From the NCBI GenBank assembly GCA_947463165.1, contig CANHSW010000131.1, forward strand, positions 1 to 6,331: 6,331 nt of DNA, in the 5' to 3' direction. Both the position numbers and the translations under genes were made by a program. The notes beneath the pieces are model-generated. The model made no database searches. It had not been told where the DNA came from and worked only from the letters and a program-made list of their open reading frames with translations. This DNA is from Cyanobacteriota bacterium. GTDB taxonomy: Bacteria > Cyanobacteriota > Cyanobacteriia > PCC-6307 > Cyanobiaceae. Shown here piece after piece: positions 1 to 5,773 of the stretch (position 1 is its first letter; each line of letters starts with the position of its first letter).

Positions 1-1037
1 AAACCCTGGCCCAGCGTTTTGAACCGGATATCAGCAAGCAAAGGCTGGCGGTTTTATTTGCTCCCCTCAGCCAGCGGCTGCCGCAGCTGTTGGATCGGGC
101 AAGCTCGATCCCCCCAGGGGCCAGCCAGGTCTGGGACCTGGCCGATGAGAGCCAGGAGCGACTCTGTAGCGAACTGCTGGATGGCTGGGGGTACAACCGC
201 GAGCGCTGCGCCCGCTCCCTCTCCCCCCATCCCTTCTCCACCACATTGGGCCCCAGCGACTTTCGGATCACCACTCGCCTGGTGCCGGGGCAGCCCTTTT
301 CCGCCTTCCTGGCCACCGCCCACGAATGGGGTCACTCCCGCTATGAGCAGGGCCTGCCCCGCAGCGGCGAACACTGGTTCCCCTGGCCCCTGGGGGAGGC
401 CACCTCCATGGCCGTGCATGAGAGCCAGAGTTTGTTTCATGAAAATCGCCTGGCCCGCAGCGCCGCTTTTGCCGAGCGCTGGTATCCCCACTTCCGCCAG
501 GCCCTGGGCCGTGATCCCTGGGGCGGCGCCCTGGGCTTTTGGCGCAATCTCAACCCGGTAAGGCCCAGCTTGATACGGGTGGAGGCCGATGAGGTGAGCT
601 ATGGCCTGCATATCGTGCTGCGCTATGAACTGGAAATCGCCCTGCTGGAGGGCGGATTACCGGTGGCTGAGCTGCCCTCGCAATGGAATCGACGCCTGCG
701 GGAGTTGATGGGTATCACCCCAGCCCACGATGGTGAGGGTTGTCTGCAAGATGTTCATTGGAGTGAGGGGTTATTTGGCTATTTCCCCTCCTACGCCCTC
801 GGCCATTTGATCAGCGCCCAGCTGAGTGGGGCCATGGAAGCGGATCTGGGCCCGATCGAAGCCCGGCTGGCTAACGGAGAAGACCAGATGCTGGTGAACT
901 GGTTAGCCGAGCGGGTTTATCCCCTGGGCCGCAGCGTCAACGCTGAGCAACTGGTGGAGCAGGTGACTGGTTCAACCCTCACGGCACAACCATTTCTCAC
1001 CTATCTGGAGCAAAAGCTAGAACGCCTGATCGGCTGA
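1..1037 (+). CDS. M32 family metallocarboxypeptidase (carboxypeptidase Taq-like), 5' end missing
   Basis: Zinc carboxypeptidase of peptidase family M32, which removes C-terminal residues from peptides and is probably cytoplasmic. The frame is open from nt 3 and ends with TGA at 1035-1037, giving 344 visible residues; the family is about 500 long, so roughly 150-170 N-terminal residues lie upstream. TTG at 90 is internal, not a start, because homologous-looking sequence continues before it. All five family motifs are visible in order: DFRIT (258-272, DXRXT), HEWGH (321-335, two zinc ligands and the catalytic Glu), HESQS (417-431, third ligand Glu), IRVEAD (573-590) and GCLQDVHW (738-761), followed by GYFPSYALG. 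The site therefore looks intact. Small departures from the usual pattern are HEWGHSRYEQG instead of HEXGHALYEQG, and HESQSL instead of HESQSR. It is the first of three same-strand genes; the next starts 139 bp on. Confidence 0.93.
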   Translation, partial: TLAQRFEPDISKQRLAVLFAPLSQRLPQLLDRASSIPPGASQVWDLADESQERLCSELLDGWGYNRERCARSLSPHPFSTTLGPSDFRITTRLVPGQPFSAFLATAHEWGHSRYEQGLPRSGEHWFPWPLGEATSMAVHESQSLFHENRLARSAAFAERWYPHFRQALGRDPWGGALGFWRNLNPVRPSLIRVEADEVSYGLHIVLRYELEIALLEGGLPVAELPSQWNRRLRELMGITPAHDGEGCLQDVHWSEGLFGYFPSYALGHLISAQLSGAMEADLGPIEARLANGEDQMLVNWLAERVYPLGRSVNAEQLVEQVTGSTLTAQPFLTYLEQKLERLIG

Positions 1038-1057
1038 TCAAGCCAGTTGTGTTTCGC

Positions 1058-1091
1058 CTGGCCTGGCCCTGGCTTGCCCTGCCCTGCCCTG
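1058..1091. repeat. CCTGG/CCCTG low-complexity run
   Basis: Just after the carboxypeptidase stop the spacer holds overlapping copies of CCTGG and then CCCTG (CTGGCCTGGCC, then CCCTGCCCTGCCCTG). It runs almost directly into the 17-bp tandem repeat at 1098. It looks like slippage-generated simple sequence. No promoter or gene is apparent in it. Confidence 0.6.
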
Positions 1092-1097
1092 TCTGCA

Positions 1098-1159
1098 AGG
1101 CTGGCTGGTTTACCAGGCTGGCCGGTTTACCAGGCTGGCCAGTTTGCCAGGCTGGCCGG
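1098..1159. repeat. 17-bp tandem repeat, about 3.6 copies
   Basis: Unit AGGCTGGCYGGTTTACC. Copies lie at 1098-1114, 1115-1131 and 1132-1148 (the last with AGTTTGCC), with a partial copy at 1149-1159. Each unit junction forms a small dyad (CTGGTTTACCAG, or CTGGCCAGTTTGCCAG in the third), so the RNA could form short hairpins. The array ends 17 bp before the methyltransferase ATG and fills the place where its leader should be. Units differ by only one to three bases, which suggests recent expansion. Confidence 0.85.
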
Positions 1160-1176
1160 GCTGTTGAAACAGATCC

Positions 1177-1857
1177 ATGGCCAAGCTGGTGCTCAGTGAC
1201 GACCAACGCCAAAAACTGGACAGCGCTGATGACAAGCTGTTTTATGCCGAGCCGCGTTTTGTGCAGCATCTCGATGCCGCCTTTCGCCAGAAGCTGACCG
1301 AGCTCTATCGAGAGCGAATTCCGCCTGGCTCGGTGGTGCTGGATTTGATGAGTAGCTGGGTCAGCCATCTGCCGGAGCAAATCAGTTACGGGGAGGTGAT
1401 CGGCCATGGCCTCAACGAAGCCGAACTGCGGGCCAATCCCAGGCTCAACCGCTATTGGCTGCAGAACCTGAACGTCGATCCACGCCTGCCGCTTCCCCAG
1501 GAAAGTGTTGACGTGAGCCTGATCGTGGCCGGCTGGCAATATCTGCAGCAGCCAGAGCCGGTGGCCGAGGAGCTGTTGCGCTGCACCAGAGCAGGCGGTC
1601 AGCTGTTGGTGGCCTTCAGCAATCGCATGTTTTTTACAAAGGCGCCCTTGATTTGGAGTGAAGGCTCAGACCGCGACCACCTGGCCTATGTGGCGGAGGT
1701 GCTGGTGGCCCAGGGCTGGACGATCAGCGGGGTGATCGCCGCAGACACGCCAGCGCCAGCCCCCCTAGGCTGGCTGGGGGCAAAGGGGGATCCCTTCTTC
1801 TGCGTGATCGCCACCAAGCAAGCCGCCAAGGCGGCTTGCTTGGGAGACGCTTCGTAA
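1177..1857 (+). CDS. Class I SAM methyltransferase-like protein, function unknown
   Basis: 226 residues with the layout of a class I (Rossmann) methyltransferase of the type-11 group. Motif I lies at residues 53-66 (VVLDLMSSWVSHLP); the strand IV region SVDVSLIVAGWQYL follows at 110-123, and a post-IV segment CTRAGGQLLVAFSNRMFFTK is at 136-155. The usual glycine-rich loop (GCGTG) is replaced by MSSWVSHLP. I recall this version, together with FSNRxFxTK, from an uncharacterised family shared by cyanobacteria and plant plastids. Substrate is unknown and SAM binding is not assured. The start is well fixed: ATG at 1177 lies nine bases after an in-frame TGA (1165-1167), though no Shine-Dalgarno is evident. 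The last codons (KQAAKAACLG) are written by a perfect inverted repeat, so the C-terminal tail may not be conserved. ppa starts 43 bp after the stop, so co-transcription is likely. Confidence 0.85.
   Translation: MAKLVLSDDQRQKLDSADDKLFYAEPRFVQHLDAAFRQKLTELYRERIPPGSVVLDLMSSWVSHLPEQISYGEVIGHGLNEAELRANPRLNRYWLQNLNVDPRLPLPQESVDVSLIVAGWQYLQQPEPVAEELLRCTRAGGQLLVAFSNRMFFTKAPLIWSEGSDRDHLAYVAEVLVAQGWTISGVIAADTPAPAPLGWLGAKGDPFFCVIATKQAAKAACLGDAS
1814..1843 (+). repeat. Perfect 14-bp inverted repeat at the 3' end of the methyltransferase gene
   Basis: CCAAGCAAGCCGCC (1814-1827) is matched exactly by GGCGGCTTGCTTGG (1830-1843) with two bases between; as RNA this is about a 13-bp stem with a CAAG tetraloop. 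It lies inside the coding sequence and ends 11 bp before the stop codon. No T-run follows, so it is not a standard intrinsic terminator. It could weaken transcription or protect the mRNA 3' end before ppa, or be an inserted palindromic repeat element. Confidence 0.85.
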
Positions 1858-1872
1858 CGAGCGGCTTCGTAA
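1849..1872. repeat. 9-bp direct repeat around the methyltransferase stop
   Basis: GCTTCGTAA occurs at 1849-1857 and again at 1864-1872, 15 bp apart. The first copy supplies the TAA stop of the methyltransferase gene. The second lies in the short gap before ppa. It looks like a local duplication next to the palindrome and may have no function. Confidence 0.6.
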
Positions 1873-1900
1873 GATGCCTGCGCCCTGTTCCAGCCTCTGC

Positions 1901-2488
1901 ATGGCAAACATCGACCACGCTCCCAGCCGCATCATGCTCAATTTGCTGCATGTGCTGCCGGCCTTCGCCGATGCAGAGGAGCTGCGTCTCAACGCCATTG
2001 TGGAGCTCAACAGCAACACAATCAATAAGTACGAACTGATCACCGAAACTGGCCAGCTCAAGTTAGATCGGGTTGGCTACTCCTCGCTTGCCTACCCCTT
2101 CGCCTACGGCTGCATTCCCCGTACCTGGGATGAGGATGGTGACCCGCTGGACATTGAGATTGTTGGGGTTACTGAGCCACTGGTACCTGGCTCCCTGGTG
2201 GAGGCCAGGATTATTGGGATCATGAAATTCGATGATGGCGGAGAAGTCGACGACAAGGTGATTGCCGTGCTCGCCGATGATAAGCGCATGGATCACATCA
2301 CCAGCTACACCCAGCTGGGCGATCATTGGATTAAAGAAACCCAGTATTACTGGGAGCACTACAAGGATCTCAAGAAGCCTGGCAGCTGCCGCGTCAATGG
2401 CTTCTTCGATGCAGAGGAAGCTGTGAAAATTATCCAGGAGTGCGAACAGCGCTACCTGGAGGTAATTGATCCCAAGCTGGTGAACTGA
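1901..2488 (+). CDS. ppa: Inorganic pyrophosphatase, family I
   Basis: Soluble cytoplasmic enzyme that hydrolyses PPi to two phosphates with Mg2+, pulling forward nucleotide polymerisation and activation reactions. The 195-residue product carries the family signature DGDPLDI at residues 79-85 (Asp79, Asp81 and Asp84 bind metal), the second acidic cluster DDGGEVDDK at 111-119 (Asp112 and Asp117 correspond to E. coli Asp97 and Asp102), Glu35 and Lys43 in ELNSNTINKYE, DR at 56-57, and EHYKDLKK at 152-159. All key residues are present. An ATG at 1874 would add nine residues (MPAPCSSLC); I prefer ATG 1901 because MAN matches the picocyanobacterial N-terminus as I remember it, although neither start has a clear Shine-Dalgarno. 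It is last in the + strand block and converges on the CLC gene. Confidence 0.95.
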   Translation: MANIDHAPSRIMLNLLHVLPAFADAEELRLNAIVELNSNTINKYELITETGQLKLDRVGYSSLAYPFAYGCIPRTWDEDGDPLDIEIVGVTEPLVPGSLVEARIIGIMKFDDGGEVDDKVIAVLADDKRMDHITSYTQLGDHWIKETQYYWEHYKDLKKPGSCRVNGFFDAEEAVKIIQECEQRYLEVIDPKLVN

Positions 2489-2508
2489 TTTTCAAACTGG
2501 TGAATTAA
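2474..2508 (+). repeat. Duplicated KLVN-stop tail of ppa
   Basis: The end of ppa, AAGCTGGTGAACTGA (2474-2488), is followed 20 bp later by AAACTGGTGAATTAA (2494-2508), 12 of 15 bases identical. Both read Lys-Leu-Val-Asn-stop, but in different frames because the offset is 20. The second copy is outside the gene. It is most likely a small tandem duplication. Confidence 0.55.
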
Positions 2509-2585
2509 CCGGAGGCTAAGGGCACCTCGAAAATTTTGGTATTTTTCGAGGTGCCAGTTAGTTAATTCTGATCATTGGTTAATTC
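2502..2585. repeat. Outer inverted repeat around the convergent spacer
   Basis: GAATTAACC (2502-2510) is matched exactly by GGTTAATTC (2577-2585), enclosing the 13-bp palindrome at 2521-2555. The right arm overlaps the end of the CLC gene, whose TAA stop lies on the - strand at 2579-2581. GTTAATTCT also occurs directly repeated at 2561-2569 and 2578-2586. The layout suggests a nested palindromic element or a terminator built up by local duplication. Confidence 0.6.
2521..2555. terminator. Probable bidirectional terminator hairpin between ppa and the CLC gene
   Basis: GGCACCTCGAAAA (2521-2533) pairs perfectly with TTTTCGAGGTGCC (2543-2555) around a 9-base loop. CTAA (2516-2519) and TTAG (2558-2561) can extend the stem past a small bulge. 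It starts 32 bp after the ppa stop and lies 23 bp beyond the CLC stop on the other strand, so it can serve both converging genes. The A and T runs sit inside the stem rather than after it, so it is not a textbook intrinsic terminator in either direction. Confidence 0.72.
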
Positions 2586-4669
2586 TTTGCATCGGTCAAT
2601 GGGGAAGTTGTGGGTAGTTGTTGCGCCTGGATCCTGGCCAGGGCAAGGGCCATGCCATCTCGGCTGGCCAAACCCCGCAGTTTGTCTATGGGTAGGCCTG
2701 AATTTGGCATTCCCACTGGCAGGGCTCCCACCTGCAGTCCTGGCACATCAAAAACAGGTAATTGACGCAGTCCATTTGGTGTGAGTTGATCCTCTAATTG
2801 TAGTAGCTGAGCCTCCAGGGGTAGCCAAACCAGGTCAGCTCTGCGGCAATCGCTCAATGCGACGCTCGAAAAAGTAGCGGGGCTAGAAGTATTGTTTGAT
2901 AGAGAGTTGAAGAATGGTTGATTTACTTGAGGAGAATTTTGAGGCATCTTGCTGGGAATTTGAACATTTTGCGATAGGTCAATTGCCAGGGCTCTTTGTA
3001 AATCCGAAAGTGTGACTAGGCCTATTGCCCAGGGTCCATCGGCCACTACCAAGCAGTGACTGCGGGAATTGACTAGCTGGGCAAGGGCCTCCTGGGCGGG
3101 GGTTTCAGCCTGTAGCACCAGGGGGGCCTCGGCATCAAAGGCCTCAGCCACGGCAAGATTTGCCAGGATCCGACGGCGCTGTTCCTCCACGGGATCTGGT
3201 CCCAGCAGGCCCGGGTCATTTAGCCCCTGCCAACGCTCTACCAAGGCGGCACTCAAACCGGCCGCAGCCATCAGCGGCAACACGATCCGAATATCGCGGG
3301 TGAGTTCAAATAGCAGCAGCATGGCGGTGAGTGGTGCCCTGGCGCTACCCGCCAGCACTGCCGCCATGCCCACCATGGCGTAAGCGGGTGGTTCCGCCAC
3401 CGGTAGATGCAAGCCACTATCACCTAGAAATTGACCGTAGCAGTTGCCAAGCACCGCCCCTAAAAACAGAGCTGGAGCAAAGCCTCCGCCCACAAATCCT
3501 GTGGCATTGCTAAGGCCCGTAGCAATTAACTTAACTACAAGCAGCATTAGCAAAGTGAGCAGGGGTAGCCCCCCATCTCTGCCGAGCAGGGCCTCAATGG
3601 TGTCGTAACCAACCCCCAGTACCTGGGGAAAGACCAGGGCTAGCAGACCCACCGCCATGCCGCCAAATGCCGTGGCAAAACCTGGCGGTAATCGGCGAAT
3701 CAAGTTTTGCATGGCAGTGCTGCGCCCCAGGGCAAGCAAACTCACCAGCCCCCAGGACATCAAGCTGGCCACTACCCCCAAGCCGAGATAGAGAGGCAGC
3801 TCCAGCGGTGATCGCACTTCATAGGCGGGTAAGCGCAGGATCGGCTGATCGCCCAGTAGCAGCTGGGTAACCAGCGTGGAGGCCACAGCGGCCACCAGTA
3901 CCGCCCGCAGGCTGGGCCGGCCTGGAATCGCCCTGAAGCTGCCCTCAAAGGCAAAGAACACCCCGGCGATTGGCGCCTTGAAGCCAGCGGCCAAGCCCGC
4001 CGCTGCCCCAGCCGCCACCAGCGTCTTCTGGCTCTCGGGAGTGAGCCGAGCTCGCAGGGCCACCCACAGGCCAATGTTGCCGCCACTCTCCACACTGGGA
4101 CCCTCAGGCCCCAGGGAGGCGCCACTGCCAAGGCTGAGGGAGGCCCCCAGCAGTCTTTGCAGAGGCAATTTGGGGGCCGCCCGCATGGCCCCGTCTGCCA
4201 TGGCCATCAGGCTGGGTAAACCAGGGCCCAGAGGGCCGCCATAGCGGCGCAGCAGACCCATGGCATAGCCGCCCAGGGTGGGTACCACCACCACGGGCCA
4301 GAGGCGCAACCAGTCGGGTAGGGAAGCGGTGGATACCAACACCACTTCAGCTGGTGGTTGGGGAATCGTGGGCGGCGGCGGTAAGAAACCCAGCCCGCCT
4401 AGGCCGATCTGCAGCAAGGCATTCAGTGGCGTGCTGGTTTCGGCAGGGCTGGGAACCTGGGGTAACGGCAGTACCGGCGGTGGCAAATTCGCGCTCGAGC
4501 CGCGCGCCAGATTCAGCAGCCACTCAATGAACGGACCAAAAAGCCCGTTATTGATAAATCCCAACAACTCGTGGAAAGCCACCACCGCCAAACCTGAAAG
4601 CACTCCCACCAAGGCGGCCCAGGCCAGCAGGTTCCATTGGAATGGCAGGGCCCCGGGTTCGCTATCCAT
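2579..4669 (-). CDS. CLC-family anion channel/transporter with C-terminal CBS pair
   Basis: Integral membrane protein of the voltage-gated chloride channel (CLC) family, 696 residues from ATG 4669. Signature motifs, in order: GPGLP (148-152, normally GSGIP), GPEGP (187-191, normally GREGP, with gating Glu189), GFKAPIAGVFFAFEG (229-243), GGGFAPALFLGAVLG (394-408, the third anion-binding stretch) and ARAPLTAMLLLFELT (443-457). The cytoplasmic tail holds a CBS domain at about 517-563 and a weaker second one at about 603-677, separated by an Asn/Gln/Ser-rich linker. Unusual points are Pro149 at the selectivity serine, Gly243 at the inner proton glutamate, no tyrosine after residue 430, and a long proline-rich loop at 63-106. 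A TTG at 4786 would add 39 residues overlapping hemC by 26 bp; ATG 4669 is preferred because AGGAG precedes it by five bases. It is last in the - strand block. Whether it is a channel or an exchanger, and for which anion, is not settled by sequence. Confidence 0.92.
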   Translation of the reverse strand: MDSEPGALPFQWNLLAWAALVGVLSGLAVVAFHELLGFINNGLFGPFIEWLLNLARGSSANLPPPVLPLPQVPSPAETSTPLNALLQIGLGGLGFLPPPPTIPQPPAEVVLVSTASLPDWLRLWPVVVVPTLGGYAMGLLRRYGGPLGPGLPSLMAMADGAMRAAPKLPLQRLLGASLSLGSGASLGPEGPSVESGGNIGLWVALRARLTPESQKTLVAAGAAAGLAAGFKAPIAGVFFAFEGSFRAIPGRPSLRAVLVAAVASTLVTQLLLGDQPILRLPAYEVRSPLELPLYLGLGVVASLMSWGLVSLLALGRSTAMQNLIRRLPPGFATAFGGMAVGLLALVFPQVLGVGYDTIEALLGRDGGLPLLTLLMLLVVKLIATGLSNATGFVGGGFAPALFLGAVLGNCYGQFLGDSGLHLPVAEPPAYAMVGMAAVLAGSARAPLTAMLLLFELTRDIRIVLPLMAAAGLSAALVERWQGLNDPGLLGPDPVEEQRRRILANLAVAEAFDAEAPLVLQAETPAQEALAQLVNSRSHCLVVADGPWAIGLVTLSDLQRALAIDLSQNVQIPSKMPQNSPQVNQPFFNSLSNNTSSPATFSSVALSDCRRADLVWLPLEAQLLQLEDQLTPNGLRQLPVFDVPGLQVGALPVGMPNSGLPIDKLRGLASRDGMALALARIQAQQLPTTSPLTDAKN
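2881..2980 (-). other. AT-rich, Asn/Gln/Ser-rich linker within the CLC CBS pair
   Basis: By hand count only about 38 of these 100 bases are G or C, against roughly 60% around it. They encode residues 564-597 of the CLC protein. Within residues 566-602, 20 of 37 are Asn, Gln or Ser, with scattered Pro. The frame stays open, so this is a disordered insert between CBS1 and CBS2 rather than a break. Confidence 0.75.
4352..4483 (-). other. Proline-rich loop of the CLC protein
   Basis: These bases encode residues 63-106, of which 15 of 44 are proline, including PPP and PPPP runs. They lie between the first long hydrophobic helix (about 14-40) and the next (about 121-140), corresponding to helices B and C of E. 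coli CLC, where the link is only a few residues. By that topology the loop should face the periplasm. Confidence 0.7.
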
Positions 4670-4674
4670 ACGCG

Positions 4675-4679
4675 CTCCT
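4675..4679 (-). promoter_or_regulatory. Shine-Dalgarno deciding the CLC gene start
   Basis: On the - strand AGGAG is followed by five bases (CGCGT) and then the ATG at 4669. It is the clearest ribosome binding site in the window. It favours this start over the upstream TTG at 4786, which would overlap hemC. Confidence 0.75.
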
Positions 4680-4760
4680 GCGGCCGCCAGGTTGCCCAAG
4701 GGCGGCTGGATTGCCCCTGGCTGTCCATGCAGGCCAGCGACGCCGCTCTGCAGGTCGGGG

Positions 4761-5738
4761 TCAGGCTTGGGGGCGGACGTCGGCAAAGATTTGCTCCAGG
4801 ATCTCGCCGGCCCCCTGCTCGCGCAGCTTCAAGGCCAGGGCAATGCCAATCGACTCGGGATCCTCCGCGGCACCGCGGGCCTGATCGCGAATCAGCTTGC
4901 TGCCATCAAGGCTGGCCACCATGCCGGTGAGAATCAACTCCTGGCCGCCAGTGCTGGCATCGCCACCGGCCTCAGCGAAGCTGCTGTTGACGCCGATCGG
5001 CACCTGACAGCCGCCTTCCAATTCGCGCAGAAAGGCCCGCTCGGCCAGGCAGCGGCGGGCCGTGGGCAGGTGCTCCAGCAGCTTGATTTGGGCGAGCACG
5101 TCGGCATCGCCTTGGCGACATTCGATGCCCAGTGCTCCCTGGCCCACGGCGTGGAGGGAGATCGAGGCATCGATCAACTCATGGATGCGATCGCCCAGGC
5201 CCAAGCGCCCCAGGCCGGCGGCGGCCAGGATCAGACAGTCGAACTCGCCGGCATCGAGCTTCTCAAGCCTCGTGATCACATTGCCACGCACGTCTTTGAA
5301 GAGCAGCTGCGGGTAGTGATGGCGCAGTTGGGCCAGGCGACGCAGGGAGCTGGTGCCCACCACACTGCCCTCCGGCAGGGTGGCCAAAGTTTTGTCCTGG
5401 TGCTTTTGGTGCACCACCAGGGCATCGGCCGGATCCTCCCGTTCGGTGATGCAGCCCAGCATCAGGCCCTCGGGGAGGTTGGTGGGCAGGTCCTTGAGGC
5501 TGTGCACCGCAATATCGGCCTGGTCCACCAGCATTTGGGCCTCCAGTTCTTTGGTGAACAGGCCCTTGTCGCCGATCTTGGCCAGAGCCACATCGAGGAT
5601 CTTGTCCCCCTGGGTGGCCATCGCCTCGATGCTGACCTCCAGATTTGGATGGGCCTTGACCAGCTCATCGCGCACCCAGTGGGTTTGCACCATGGCCAGC
5701 TGGCTGCGGCGTGAGGCGATGCGCAGGAGTTTGGCCAT
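4761..5738 (-). CDS. hemC: Porphobilinogen deaminase (hydroxymethylbilane synthase)
   Basis: Soluble enzyme that joins four porphobilinogen molecules into hydroxymethylbilane, the third common step from 5-aminolevulinate toward heme, chlorophyll and bilins. The 325-residue product contains IASRRSQLA (7-15, substrate-binding arginines), AVHSLKDLP (77-85, catalytic Asp83), GTSSLRR (128-134), RGNVITRL (151-158) and [11 protein letters not shown] (239-249), where Cys244 carries the dipyrromethane cofactor. Nothing essential is missing and the length is normal (about 310-320). A GTG at 5762 would add eight residues (MPEPPSPS) and sit 11 bp from the preceding stop; I prefer ATG 5738 because the protein family starts close to IASRRS, but neither site has a Shine-Dalgarno. 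It is third in a packed - strand block, 35 bp after the DUF1824-like gene and 91 bp before the CLC gene, so transcription probably comes from further upstream. Confidence 0.95.
   Translation of the reverse strand: MAKLLRIASRRSQLAMVQTHWVRDELVKAHPNLEVSIEAMATQGDKILDVALAKIGDKGLFTKELEAQMLVDQADIAVHSLKDLPTNLPEGLMLGCITEREDPADALVVHQKHQDKTLATLPEGSVVGTSSLRRLAQLRHHYPQLLFKDVRGNVITRLEKLDAGEFDCLILAAAGLGRLGLGDRIHELIDASISLHAVGQGALGIECRQGDADVLAQIKLLEHLPTARRCLAERAFLRELEGGCQVPIGVNSSFAEAGGDASTGGQELILTGMVASLDGSKLIRDQARGAAEDPESIGIALALKLREQGAGEILEQIFADVRPQA
5187..5194. other. Single HIP1 octamer (GCGATCGC)
   Basis: GCGATCGC lies inside hemC. HIP1 is greatly overrepresented in many freshwater and filamentous cyanobacterial genomes but not in the marine picocyanobacterial clade. 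One copy in 6.3 kb is compatible with chance and says only that this genome is not obviously HIP1-rich. Confidence 0.5.
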
Positions 5739-5773
5739 CGAGGGCGAAGGTGGTTCAGGCACAGCCGCCCAGC

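Noticed and set aside
54..611. 185-codon - strand frame, and the + frame at 19-561, over the M32 gene
   Set aside because: Both are shadows of the carboxypeptidase frame, which carries all five family motifs.
1049..1297. Small + strand frame starting before the methyltransferase
   Set aside because: It translates the repeat array and then runs out of frame into the methyltransferase gene; no motif and no clear ribosome binding site.
997..1539. 180-codon - strand frame across the tandem repeat and the methyltransferase gene
   Set aside because: Its repeated peptide segments simply translate the 17-bp array, and the rest is antisense to a recognisable gene.
1874..1900. Nine-residue N-terminal extension of Ppa from ATG 1874
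   Set aside because: The extra residues do not resemble the family, and ATG 1901 gives the expected length. The case rests on recall of homologues, so it is not certain.
4670..4786. 39-residue N-terminal extension of the CLC protein from TTG 4786
   Set aside because: It would overlap hemC by 26 bp from a weak start codon, while ATG 4669 has AGGAG at ideal spacing.
4278..5714. 478-codon open frame on the + strand across hemC and the CLC N-terminal part
   Set aside because: It is antisense to two clearly recognised genes, its product is low-complexity (Gly/Gln/Ala/His rich) with no motif, and GC-rich codon bias commonly opens such frames.
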